Source: an uncultured Acidimicrobiales bacterium
Lineage (GTDB): Bacteria > Actinomycetota > Acidimicrobiia > Acidimicrobiales > Hopanoidiivorantaceae
NCBI GenBank assembly: GCA_958295755.1
Contig: OY282367.1
Location: 1,616,022-1,680,021 of the forward strand
Length of the DNA stretch: 64,000 bases
Direction of reading: 5' to 3'
In this document: positions 9,720 to 21,000 of the stretch, in pieces
Numbering within the stretch: position 1 is the first letter of the stretch
Layout of the letters: each line of letters begins with the position of its first letter
Program-made: the position numbers and the translations under genes
The notes under the pieces: generated by a model
What the model saw: the letters and a program-made list of their open reading frames with translations, nothing else
Databases searched by the model: none
What the model was told of the DNA's origin: nothing

Positions 9720-12700
9720 TGCAAGCTTCTACTAGCTACTCAGCTACCCCGTTTCGCAGGGCATCGACAGCGTTTGTCTCTGTGGTGCTCTTTGCCGCCG
9801 TGCTATTCGCCGCTACCGCTAACCCGGTTGCCGCGCAGAACGGTGGTGAGGCTCTGGAGGTTGTTGAACCGGATGAGCCAGTGGTTCAGCAGCAACAAGC
9901 CCAGAACCGTGAGATTACCTATAATGCACCTTCTAGTTTCTCGGTTGCGGCTGGAGGGGTTGTAGCGATTGATGCTTCTAGTTATGCTAGCGATCCGGGT
10001 TTTGTGATTTCTTGTGCTGATGCTACCGGCGTGGATGGTCAAAAGGTTTCGGTTACTCGTCGTGGTTGTGATTTCACGGTTAGGGCGTCTGTATCGGCTG
10101 TTGCGGGCGATACTACTTTTTCTACAGTGTTGAGTTCTTCTAGGACTGGTAGCACTCCCGTTACCGCGACTTTTACTGTTACTATTACTTCTTTGTCGGT
10201 TGTTGCGGGGCGAAATTTGGTGTTTGTGGCTGCGGGTTATCCTTCTGAGGGTACTCCCACAGCTTGCGCTGATGCTTCAGGTGTAGATACTGCTAAGATC
10301 ACTGTTACTCGCAATCCTTTTAGTCATGCTCGTGGTGGTTGTACCTTTAGAGTTACTGCAACTGCTTCAGCTGTTTTGGGTGCGACCTCATTTACCTCGG
10401 TGCTGACTTTTGCTGGCGGTAGCCGCACCGTAACATTTCCTGTCAACATTACCCCGGCTTCTAACATTATATTTACGGCACCTCCAGGCGGGTTGAGTAT
10501 CCCCGTAGGCCAGTTCAGAAATTTTGATGTTTCTAGCTATGCCAAAGACAGCGACTACACCATTACCTGTCGGTTTTCTGCCGCTTCTCGCCATAGCCTG
10601 ATTGCTTCTGTGGCTAATACTGGCTGTGATTTCACAGTGCGAGCTGGCAGGACTGCTGGTTCGGCAACGCTTAGTGTTATCTATAACTCTTATAGTGGCG
10701 GTTTTTTCCCTATCGGTGAGCTTACTGCTGAGATCCCTATAAGGGTGACATCTACTTCTGCGCTGACATTTACCCCACCTAGTAACTTGGCTGTGCGTAT
10801 AGACCAGACAATAGGCATAAACGCGCGCCTTTATGCAACAGATGGAGCTAACGCGGTTAGTTGTGGTACAGCTACCGACGCAACCGCGAATATCACTGTT
10901 CAATCTCCTGTGGGTTGTTCTTATCGGGTAACAGCAGGTAGCACGGTTGGTGCGGCTTCCTTCGTTGTGCCTTATACCTCTTCTAGCGGAAGCACACTAA
11001 ATGGTCGCATAGATATAGCTATCCTGGGTGCTCGCTCTGATATTGACTTCACCGCACCATCGGGTTTGTCGGTTCGTACTGGGGGTGTTATCAGGATAAA
11101 TGCCTTAGATTATGCTTCAGATGGCGCGTTTAATCTTTCTTGTGGCACTATTACGCAATCTCACGCGCTTATTTTCAGCATCAATGATAATGGCTGTTCT
11201 ATTACTCTAACTATGGGCAATGTTGCCGGCACAGCTACCTTTGAAGTGCCCTACACCTCCACTGGAGGCGATACCCACGATGGTGTGTTCACAATAGTAA
11301 TAGGTAATGTTCCCACTCTGTCTGCTACAGGATGCACCGACGGCACTTATGTGGATACCACTGCTAACCCCAGAGTTACAGGTGCCAACAACGATCTAGT
11401 AGAAGATTGCCAAGCTCTAGTAGCAGCCCAGAACCAGTGGGCTAGAGTAGCTGCCAACAATAATCTGCGTTCTATATATTTCATACGAAACTGGGGCACA
11501 GGCACCCCCGCTCAGCAAAAGATAGCTAGCTGGGAAGGCGTAACAGTCACCTCAGGGCGCGTAACAGCGGTAGAAATAGATAACACCGGCGAAGAAGACG
11601 GCATCTCAGGCACCATCCCCACCCAGTTGGGCAACCTCACCGCACTAACCACCCTAGACATCTCCAACAACCAGCTCACCGGTTCTATCCCCACACAAAT
11701 CGGCTCTCTTACCGCGCTTACTTCTTTGGATCTCTCCGCCAACGAGCTCACTGGTTCCATCCCCACACAAATCGGCTCTCTTACCGCGCTTACTTCTTTG
11801 GATCTCTCCGACAACCAGCTCTCAGGTGCTATCCCCACACAAATCGGCTCTCTTACAGCTCTCACACAGCTCTACCTCAACAGCAACCAGCTCACAGGTT
11901 CTGTCCCCACACAAATCGGCACCATCACAACCCTCACCACACTCGCTATCTGCGCCAACCGCCTCACCGGTGCTTTGCCCACAGCGTTGCGAACAGGTGT
12001 TACCCTCAGCGGCTACCCCGTAGCTGACGGCTATGACCCTATAGCTTGTCAGTCCAATATAGTTTTCGCAGCCCCTACCAACCTCCGGGTTGCTCGAAAC
12101 TCCACACTAGAGATTAATGCTTTGAGTCACATTACTGAGAGCAGTATTTACACCGTTTCTTGTGGCGATGCTACGGGGGTGGATGCTACCAAATTCACAG
12201 CTGCCCGAACTACTTCTGGTAATGGTTGCACCTTCACTGTAGATCCCGTAGATACACTGACCCCAAGCAATCTGGGCGATGTGACTTTTACTGTGCCGTT
12301 TACTTCTACCGGTGGTTCTACAGCTAGTGGCACATTCACTGTGAATATTGGCCCTGATTCTGATATCGTTTTTGCTGTTCCTGAAAGGGTGATTGTGGAG
12401 TCTTGGGATCCGGCGAGGGTAGATTTGTCGCGGTATGCTTCTGACGGCCCTCATGATATTTCTTGTTCTGGGATTTCTAGGGGTCGAAAGCAAAGTACTC
12501 GTAGTAGGGATTTTTCAGTTTCTGGTTGTGTAGTGTCTTTTTACCCCATTCCCACCCTCGACAACAGCAACAACCGAGAATCTAGTATTTGGGTTACTTA
12601 TACCTCCTCTGGTGGTGATACACATAGAGCAGAAGTTTATTTCTATTCAAAGCCTTTACATCTTACTAGTATCACTTTCACTGCTCCCAGTCCTGCTCCG

Positions 12701-14917
12701 GCTGTTACTGCTGGCCAAAGTGTTGTTGTGGATGCCTCGGCTTGGGCTGAAGATTTTTTTGGTTACTCTGTGTTTTGTGGAAATGCTACCAATATAGATA
12801 GCACCAGGCTTACCTCTGTTACTCGCACACGAGATTGCCTCTATGAGATCACAGCCGATAGTGCTGCTACAGGAACAGCTACTTTTACCGTGCCTTATTA
12901 TTCTAATGGCCTACATAGTAGAACAAACCGAGAGACTCGAAATGCGGTGATTTCTGTTACTGTCAATACTGGTTCTAACTTGGTATATACCGCTCCTTCA
13001 GGTTTGATAGTACCACTGAGCACGAACACACAGAGCCAGAGCATCACAGTTGATGCTTCTGAGTGGGCACAAGATGGCAGTTATGACATAACTTGCGCGA
13101 ACGCTCGCAATGTCTCAGCTAACCTAGCTTCAGTTGTTCGCAATGGTGATACTTGCTCATTTACCATCACTTCTGGGAACGCAGAAGGTGCTGCGTCTTT
13201 TACCGTGCCATATAGCTCTAGCGGTAGCAGTGGTAGTACTAACGGGGTTGTCTCAGTTACCATCGGCCCTGCTTCTGCTATTGTCTTCACAGCTCCTACT
13301 GGCCTTCAGATTAACACAGGTGATATCCGATACATTGATGTCTCTGTTTATGCCACCGACGGCCCCTACAAAATCACCTGCGCTGACCAATCTAGTTCCA
13401 GCTTTCGATATGTTCTAGTGCGCCATAATAACTGTTCATTTGCAGTCCGGCCTCCGGGAGCAGGCGGCTCGTTTGTAGTGCCTTATACCTCTTCTGGCGG
13501 AGATACACACAATGGCACAATAACTTTCACAGCAGGGGGCGCAACCAGTGTTTCTGCTACCATCCCATCGGGTCTTACCGTCACAACAGGTAGCTCTGTA
13601 ACCCTAGATGCTTCCAGTTTTTCTTCCAACGGCACCTGTGCAGGAGCTTACAATATCTCTCCGCTACTTACTTCTGTTACCCGCTCAGACATAACCAACA
13701 ATCCCTGCTCATACACAGTTACAGCAGGCAACACCACTGGCACAGCCACCTTTAGGCTCCTCTACATATCCACCGGCCAAACTTTTCATCCACACACAGT
13801 CACCTACTCCATCCTTCCGCCTTCTTATATTTTCTTCCGTGGGCCTTTTGATTTGGAGTTGGGCACCAATCAGACTCTTACGATTGAAGCTTTGAGTTAT
13901 GCCTCTGATGGGGGCTATAGCCTTTCTTGCGGCGATGCTACTGATGTGGCTACTTCTATTATTACTGTTACGCGCCCGAATCCTGTAAGTAGCAGTTGCA
14001 GTTTTTTGGTCACGCCTGTCACCCAAGGCGAAGCTAGCTTCACCGTGACCTATACCTCCAGCGGCGGTACCAACCGCAGCGAGGTTTTCACTGTTGAGGT
14101 AGGCCCGGATTCTACTATTTCTTATACCGCGCCCAGAGGCTTGATGCTAGGAACCAACCGCACACGCATCATAGATGCTGCTAGCTATGTCACAGACGGT
14201 AACTATGTCATAACCTGCGGTGCCGCCACAGGGGTGGATTCTAAGATTGCTGTTACTCGGGCAAACCCGAATATTGCGTCTTGCGAATACACTGTCACCC
14301 CCACTGGCGCACAAGGTGTTGCTAGCTTTACTGTGCCTTATACCTCCAGCGGCGGTGACACCCGAGACGGCACCATCAACATAGAAATCGGTGCTGCGTC
14401 AACTATTGTCTATACAGCACCCACAGGGCTGACTATGACCGCTAGCAGCACCATAACCATAGACGCAGCCACAGCTGTCACAGACGGCACCTACACCATC
14501 ACCTGCGGCCAAGCCACTAATCGCGACTCTAAAATCACTCGCGCTACTAACACAGGCTGCAGCTACCAAATCACCGTCGGCGCAGACACTGGCACAGCTA
14601 CCTTCACCGTGCCCTACACCTCCGCAGGAGGCCACACCCTAGATGGTCAAATATCTATCACCATCACAGAGCTACCCAGAACCACCGCACCAGTGCTAGA
14701 CCGCCAAGACACGATCTGTGCAACGGCCGGTATGGAACCTGTCCGTAGCAGCACCGCGGATGAAATCACCCAAGGCGACAAACAAGCAGCATTCTGCCAA
14801 CAAAACGGCGAACTTTATTGCTATAAAGGTGCCAACAGTGCCCACATAGACACCCTGCTAATAAACATCTTCGGCTGGGACAACAGCATCAAAGACTGCT
14901 ACAACTCAATCAGCTGA
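9719..14917 (+). CDS. Giant secreted beta-repeat and LRR protein 3 (1732 aa)
   Basis: This is a close paralogue of protein 2 with the same order: signal peptide (FRR patch, hydrophobic core, NPVAAQN cleavage region), E/V/Q-rich linker, about five beta repeats, one LRR module (11333-12049), about nine beta repeats, and the Cys-containing C-terminal domain (from 14666). Paired Cys recur in each beta repeat. The C-terminal domain keeps the TADEITQGD core and a terminal DCYNxI, but diverges between them (YCYKGANSA here, HCQRGANSA in genes 1 and 2). Its start is supported by AGGAG with an 8-base spacing to ATG. Unlike gene 2 it has its own leader with a -10 box, so it can be transcribed separately. 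The function is inferred to be an extracellular adhesin or envelope protein; no catalytic motif is visible. Confidence 0.88.
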   Translation: MQASTSYSATPFRRASTAFVSVVLFAAVLFAATANPVAAQNGGEALEVVEPDEPVVQQQQAQNREITYNAPSSFSVAAGGVVAIDASSYASDPGFVISCADATGVDGQKVSVTRRGCDFTVRASVSAVAGDTTFSTVLSSSRTGSTPVTATFTVTITSLSVVAGRNLVFVAAGYPSEGTPTACADASGVDTAKITVTRNPFSHARGGCTFRVTATASAVLGATSFTSVLTFAGGSRTVTFPVNITPASNIIFTAPPGGLSIPVGQFRNFDVSSYAKDSDYTITCRFSAASRHSLIASVANTGCDFTVRAGRTAGSATLSVIYNSYSGGFFPIGELTAEIPIRVTSTSALTFTPPSNLAVRIDQTIGINARLYATDGANAVSCGTATDATANITVQSPVGCSYRVTAGSTVGAASFVVPYTSSSGSTLNGRIDIAILGARSDIDFTAPSGLSVRTGGVIRINALDYASDGAFNLSCGTITQSHALIFSINDNGCSITLTMGNVAGTATFEVPYTSTGGDTHDGVFTIVIGNVPTLSATGCTDGTYVDTTANPRVTGANNDLVEDCQALVAAQNQWARVAANNNLRSIYFIRNWGTGTPAQQKIASWEGVTVTSGRVTAVEIDNTGEEDGISGTIPTQLGNLTALTTLDISNNQLTGSIPTQIGSLTALTSLDLSANELTGSIPTQIGSLTALTSLDLSDNQLSGAIPTQIGSLTALTQLYLNSNQLTGSVPTQIGTITTLTTLAICANRLTGALPTALRTGVTLSGYPVADGYDPIACQSNIVFAAPTNLRVARNSTLEINALSHITESSIYTVSCGDATGVDATKFTAARTTSGNGCTFTVDPVDTLTPSNLGDVTFTVPFTSTGGSTASGTFTVNIGPDSDIVFAVPERVIVESWDPARVDLSRYASDGPHDISCSGISRGRKQSTRSRDFSVSGCVVSFYPIPTLDNSNNRESSIWVTYTSSGGDTHRAEVYFYSKPLHLTSITFTAPSPAPAVTAGQSVVVDASAWAEDFFGYSVFCGNATNIDSTRLTSVTRTRDCLYEITADSAATGTATFTVPYYSNGLHSRTNRETRNAVISVTVNTGSNLVYTAPSGLIVPLSTNTQSQSITVDASEWAQDGSYDITCANARNVSANLASVVRNGDTCSFTITSGNAEGAASFTVPYSSSGSSGSTNGVVSVTIGPASAIVFTAPTGLQINTGDIRYIDVSVYATDGPYKITCADQSSSSFRYVLVRHNNCSFAVRPPGAGGSFVVPYTSSGGDTHNGTITFTAGGATSVSATIPSGLTVTTGSSVTLDASSFSSNGTCAGAYNISPLLTSVTRSDITNNPCSYTVTAGNTTGTATFRLLYISTGQTFHPHTVTYSILPPSYIFFRGPFDLELGTNQTLTIEALSYASDGGYSLSCGDATDVATSIITVTRPNPVSSSCSFLVTPVTQGEASFTVTYTSSGGTNRSEVFTVEVGPDSTISYTAPRGLMLGTNRTRIIDAASYVTDGNYVITCGAATGVDSKIAVTRANPNIASCEYTVTPTGAQGVASFTVPYTSSGGDTRDGTINIEIGAASTIVYTAPTGLTMTASSTITIDAATAVTDGTYTITCGQATNRDSKITRATNTGCSYQITVGADTGTATFTVPYTSAGGHTLDGQISITITELPRTTAPVLDRQDTICATAGMEPVRSSTADEITQGDKQAAFCQQNGELYCYKGANSAHIDTLLINIFGWDNSIKDCYNSIS
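11333..12049 (+). repeat. LRR module of giant protein 3
   Basis: It has the same caps as the module in gene 2 (CTDGTYVD, VEDCQALV, WGTG, then ICANRLTGALPTALRTG and IACQ) but one 24-residue repeat fewer, so repeat number differs between the paralogues. Confidence 0.85.
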
Positions 14918-15024
14918 AACTGACAACGCCTGGAAACTGATAACCCCTCACTTGACAATAAACTATTCCTTACCCCCTAATTTCTATATCTTCCTTATCC
15001 CCTAACTTCTATTAGGAGTCTCCT
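14918..15024 (+). promoter_or_regulatory. Leader region of giant gene 4 with a direct repeat
   Basis: A TTGACA lies at 14952-14957, with a weak -10 candidate (CCTAAT, 14976-14981, 18-base spacing). Two 22-base direct repeats that match at 20 positions follow (14966-14987 and 14991-15012, period 25). The second abuts the Shine-Dalgarno palindrome. The repeats could be a tandem regulator site or a simple duplication. Confidence 0.4.
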
Positions 15025-15025
15025 A
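15013..15025 (+). promoter_or_regulatory. Palindromic ribosome binding site of giant gene 4
   Basis: The 13 bases TAGGAGTCTCCTA are identical to those before gene 3 and again overlap the A of the ATG. Their conservation, while the rest of the two leaders differs, suggests the element matters. Confidence 0.7.
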
Positions 15026-18000
15026 TGCCAGCTTCAACTAGCTACTCAGCTGCCCCATTTCGCAGGGCATTCATAGCGTTTGTCTCTGTGGCACTCTTTG
15101 CCACCGTGCTGTTCGCCGCTACCACTAACCCGGTTGCCGCGCAGAACGGTGGCGAGGGTCAGGTGCAGGGCGAAGGGAATGTCCAAGGTGGTGGGGACGG
15201 TAGTGAGGGTCAAGGCGGGGATGGTCAAGACGGCCAGGAGGGTGGCGACGGTCAGGGTGGCCAGGAGGGTGGCGACGGTCAAGATGGTGGTGAGTCTCCG
15301 GCGAACCACCTCAGCACTACCACCTCTACTACTACGACCACTTCTACTACCACTACTGTGCCTTCTACCACGACCACCTCTACAACGACGCCTGTTTTGG
15401 ATCCGTCAGTTGAGGTTGTTGAGCCTGTTGAGCCTGAGGTTGAGCAGCAGCAGCAAAATGTTGCTGGTACGATTCCAGAGCAGCTTTCTGCTTCTAGTTG
15501 TACTGATGGTACTTTTGTAGATCTCACTGCTAATCCCAGAGTGACTGGAGCAAATAACGATCTAGCTGAAGATTGTATTGCTTTGGTTGCTATTCATAAC
15601 CATTGGGCTACTCGCGCCAATCAAAATATGCCAAGTGATTATTTCTTGCGGAGTTGGGGCACGGGCAGAGTTGGGACTTGGCCCGCTTTGACGCTAGCTG
15701 AGGTAAATGGCGCGCAGCGTGTGACTGGTATTTCTATTGGTAGCCCGCCTAGGCAGTCGCGCCGCGTCCCGGGTTCTTTGCGTTTTAATGGTATCTCTGG
15801 TTCGCTACCTGCTGCTATTGGCGATCTTACTGCTCTTACTAGTTTGTCTATTACTTACAATCGTATTAGCGGGCAGTTGCCGTCTGAGATCACGAACCTC
15901 ACGAGCCTTCAGACTCTTGATTTGAGTTCGAACAGGATTTCAAGTTTGTTGCCGTCAAATATCGGCAACATGGTTGCTCTTACTACTTTGGATCTCACAA
16001 CCAACCAGATATCTGGTTCTATTCCTTCCAGCATTGGCAGTCTCTCTTCGCTTACCAAGCTCTCTCTAGGCAACAATCAGCTTTCGGGGGCTATTCCCAC
16101 CGGGATTGGCTCTTTGACCTCGCTTACCACTTTGGAGCTAAACAACAACCTGCTAACGGGTGCTATCCCTGCTGGGATTGGTAGTTTGACCTCGCTCACT
16201 CAGCTTCAGCTAAATAACAACCAGCTGACAGGTGCTATCCCTACTGGGATCGGCTCTTTGACCTCGCTCACCCAGCTTCGTCTAAATAACAACCGGCTGA
16301 CGGGTGCTATCCCCACGCAGTTCTCCGCCCTGACTTCGCTTGTTGATCTTTACCTAAATGACAACCGGCTCTCAGGTAGTATTCCTGCTGCGATAAGCAC
16401 TATCAAAACTTCAGGCGCGCTCACCCGCTTAGCTATCTGCAACAACAAACTTACTGGTTCTGTGCCTTCTGCTTTGCGCTCTGGTATTACCTTGGAAGAT
16501 TATCCCCGCTCTTCTGGCTTTCAAACAGTCCAGTGCCAAGGCACCGCCCTGGCGGTTCTTTCTAACACAGGTTGCACTGACGGGACATATTTCAGGCTCT
16601 CTTCTAACCCTAGAGTTACTGGGGCTAATAACGATTTGGCTGAAGATTGTATTGCTCTAGTTGCTGCTTACAACTCGTGGCGCACAGCCACTGAGAACCA
16701 GATTCTCACTCAATCTCACCCCCTACGGACTTGGGGAGTAGGCGGAACCAGACGTTTAGATATTGGCGCTGGCTGGTCGGGCGTAACTGTTAGTAATAAT
16801 CGTGTAACAGGCATCAACTTCAAAGATTTCGATCTCAGTGGCACGATTCCCGCCACTCTCAGCGACCTTACAGCACTTACTAATCTGGACCTTTCTACCA
16901 ACCGCCTCTCAGGCACCATTCCTACAACCTTTGGTAGCCTCACCAAGCTCACCAATAATCTTTCACTAGAGGATAACCAGCTCACAGGCACCATCCCTAC
17001 AGAGCTTGGTAGCTTGGTGCTGTTAAAAAATCTGAACCTTGCTAGTAACGGGCTGACTGGTACTATCCCCACCGAGCTTTCCACCATGGCAGCCTTACAG
17101 AGCCTAGATATCAGCGGTAACCAGATCTGGGGTTCTGTGCCTACTTCTTTGAGTAGCCTCTCTAACCTCGCAATGCTTCACATCAATAACAACTTGATGT
17201 CAGGTGTTATTCCTGTGCAGCTAGCCAACATCGCTTCATCAGCTAACGGCAAACTAGGCGTGCTAGCTCTTTGCGGTAACTACTTCGTACGCGCTCTGCC
17301 GCCATCGCTGTATACCTCACCTGTGAAGCTAGTTGATTACCCCACATCTTCTGGATATGACCCCGTAGCCTGCCAAAATTCAGGCAACCCGCCCTCACCA
17401 GCCCCAACACCCGCCGCGTTACCAACATCAGACATCCAATTCTCAGCTCCTTCAGGATTGGAAATTTCGCAAAACAACTATTTCACGATAAACGCAGGTA
17501 GCTATGTTTCTGACGGCCGCTACTTCATCACCTGTGCGGACGCTACCAATGTAACGGCTAACCTAACCGTCACCCGCACTGGCTGCTCCTTCAGACTCCT
17601 CACATCTAGCAATTCAGGCACCTTTAGCTTCACCGTGCCTTACACATCTTCAGGCGGCGATACCCACAACGGCGTGATCTCAGTTACCGCAACCGCATCC
17701 CACACCATCAACTTCACCGCACCCACCGGCCTAACAACAGAACTTGGCCAAGACATAACCATCAACGCAGCCTCCTACGCCACAATCTCAAACGGTGCCT
17801 GGACTCTCTCTTGCGGCGACGCCACCAACACAGCAAACATCAACGCAATAAAACGAAACGGATGCTCATACACCATAACCCCAACCCAAACCCAAGGCAC
17901 AGCCACCTTCACCGTTCCATACACCTCAAGCGGCGGAGCTAGCACCACGGGAACAATCAGCTTTAGCGTCGGCACCCCCTCCAACATCATCTACACCGCA

Positions 18001-21000
18001 CCTTCTGGTTTGTCGGTTGCTACTAGCGGTGTTATCACCATAGATGCTTCAGGTTATGTATCTGATGGTGCGTTTATTATTTCTTGTGGCACTGTTACCC
18101 AGTCTCACTCGCTTATTTCTAGTATCAGTGCTAACGGCTGTTCTTATGAGGTAACCGCTGGAGCTACCGCGGGCACAGCTACCTTCACAGTGCCATATAC
18201 ATCTACTGGCGGCGATACCCACAATGGTGTGATCTCTTTGGTCATAGGTGCTGTCCCAACATTGGCAGCTACAGGATGTACTGATGGTACTTTTGTAGAT
18301 ACCACAGCAAACCCAAGAGTTACCGGTGCTAATAACGATCTAGTTGAAGATTGCCAAGCATTGGTTGCAGCTCAGAACCTGTGGGCCGGGGTTGCCGCTA
18401 ATAGCAATCTGGGATTCATACGAACTTGGGGCACGGGTACTCCCGCGCAGCAAAAAGTTGATAGGTGGCAAGGCATAACAGTTACCTCGGGGCGTGTAAC
18501 AGGTTTAGATATAAGCGACAGCAATATCTCAGGTGCTATCCCCACCCAACTAGGCAACCTCACCAGCCTCACAAGCCTCGCGCTCGACAACAATAGTCTC
18601 ACTGGTACTATCCCCACCCAACTAGGCAACCTCACCAGCCTCACAAGCCTCGTTCTCTCGGTAAACAGTCTCACTGGTGCTATCCCTACAGAGCTAGGCA
18701 ACCTCACCAACCTCACATGGCTCGCGCTCCACAATAACAATATCTCAGGTGCTATCCCCACCCAACTAGGCAATCTCACCCGCCTCACAAGCCTCGCGCT
18801 CGACAACAATAGTCTCACGGGTGCTATCCCTACCGAACTAGGCTCTCTCGTAGCCCTCATCAGTCTGCACCTCAACAATAACAACCTCACTGGTTCTGTC
18901 CCCGCCCAAATAGGCACAATCACAACCCTTACCGTTCTTAGCATCTGCAGCAATCAACTTACTGGTGCCCTTCCCTCAGCGTTGCGTACAGGTGTTACTT
19001 TAACCAACTACCGAACTTCTGACGGCTATGACCCCATTGCTTGTCAGAATGCGGTTTCTGATATTGTGTTTGATCTTGCTGGGGATTTGTTTGTGACTTC
19101 AGGTGTTGCTAAGGTTTTCAATGTTGGGGCGTATGTCTCTGATAGTAGTTTTACGGTTTCTTGTGGGGACGCTACTAGTCTTTCGGGTAATCTTGTTTCT
19201 GTTACTCGTGCTTCTGGGACTTGTGATTTCACTGTTACTTCTAACGCCTCGATTCAAGGCGATGCTAGCTTTGATGTGGCTTTCACTTCTTCTGGTAGCG
19301 ATACTTTAAGTGGCACGGTTTCGTTCAAGATTTTTAGAGTTTTAGTAGCTAGCGGATGTACTGATGGTAGTTATGTAGATCTCGCGGCTAACCCCAGAGT
19401 TAGTGGTGCTAATAACGACCTTGTAGAGGATTGTGAGGCTTTGGTTGCTGCTCAGAGGTCGTGGGCTAGCGAGGCGGGCAATTTTGCTATTTCTGATAGC
19501 CATCCGATCCGCACTTGGGGTTATGACTCTGATGGTGGAGTAGCGAAAATATACACTTTTACTGGTGTGACTTGGAATGGTGTGACTGTCTCAGGTGACC
19601 GTGTTGTCGGTCTCAGCTTCGCTGATATTTCAGGCGTGGGTATGGCTGGTAGTATTCCTGCGGAGCTGGGTGATCTTTCCGCGCTTGTTACTTTGGATCT
19701 TTCTGGTAATCTTCTTGCTGGTAGTATCCCAGCTGATCTAGGTGATCTTGCTAATCTTGAGAGGCTAGATCTTTCTGATAATGTTCTTTCTGGTGCTATT
19801 CCTGCTGGGTTGGCTAGCTTGGCTCCCTCCACTGGAAGTTTGACTTATCTTGGTCTGTGTAGTAACTATCTCACCGGCAATGTGCCCACAGCCCTGCGCC
19901 CAATGTTTGCCGCTAGTGTTTCTTCGCCCGTATATGTGCCTATAGGTTGCCAATACACAGACACATCAAGCACTACCGCTATTGCTTTGCTATCTGCCAC
20001 TGGCTGCACCGATGGTACTTTCGTAAACACCACTACCAACCCCAGAGTTACAGGTGCTAACAACGATCTTGTAGAAGACTGCGAGGCGTTGGTTGCTATT
20101 CAAAATCAATGGGCTCAAATAGCAGCTAATAACAACCTCTCGGCTATGAATCCTCTACGAGACTGGGGCACAGGCTCAACACCGGCTGAGAAGCTGATTG
20201 GTTCTTGGACTGGCGTATCCGTTAGCGGCGGACGAGTTACCGGGATAACTACTGAAACTGCCACCACTGGCCCTGGAATTTCAGGCACTATTCCCTCTGA
20301 GATCGGCAACCTCACAGCCCTCTTCAGCTTAACTTTGAGCGATAATCGCCTTACAGGCTCTATCCCCAGCCAGATCGGCAACCTCACCTCTCTCAGCATT
20401 CTATACATCACCAACAACCAGCTATCGGGCTCTATCCCAGCTCAGATCGGTTCGCTCACTAACCTAGAAGACCTAGATCTCTCCTTTAACCAGCTTTCAG
20501 GCTCTATCCCCACAGAGATCGGCGACGCGGAATCTCTTACATACCTATACCTCTACAACAACCGTTTAACAGGTAGCATCCCCACAACCCTCAGTAGTCT
20601 TACCTTCTTAGAAGACCTAGATCTCTCCAACAACCAGCTCTCTGGTGCTATCCCCACAGAGCTAGGTGATGCCACCGGTTTGATTGCCCTAGATATCTCC
20701 AATAACCAACTGAGTGGTGCTATCCCCACAGAGATCGGTGACCTCACCCTCATGGATGACCTAGATCTCTCCAATAACCGACTAACAGGCTCTATCCCCA
20801 CCCAACTAGGCAACCTCGAAGACCTCACCATCTTGCATCTCAACAACAACCTGCTTCAAGGTGCTATCCCCGCAGCCATTGCTGATCTAGCATCCAGCTA
20901 CTCCCTAGGAACTCTAAGCATCTGCGGTAACCAACTCACCGGAGACCTCCCCACAGCCCTGCGCACAGGCGTCACCCTCACCAGCTACCCAACCGCAGAC

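Noticed and set aside
18372..18953. Minus-strand frame of 193 codons inside giant gene 4
   Set aside because: It is an antisense shadow of LRR module C; the plus-strand frame is continuous and carries clear domains.
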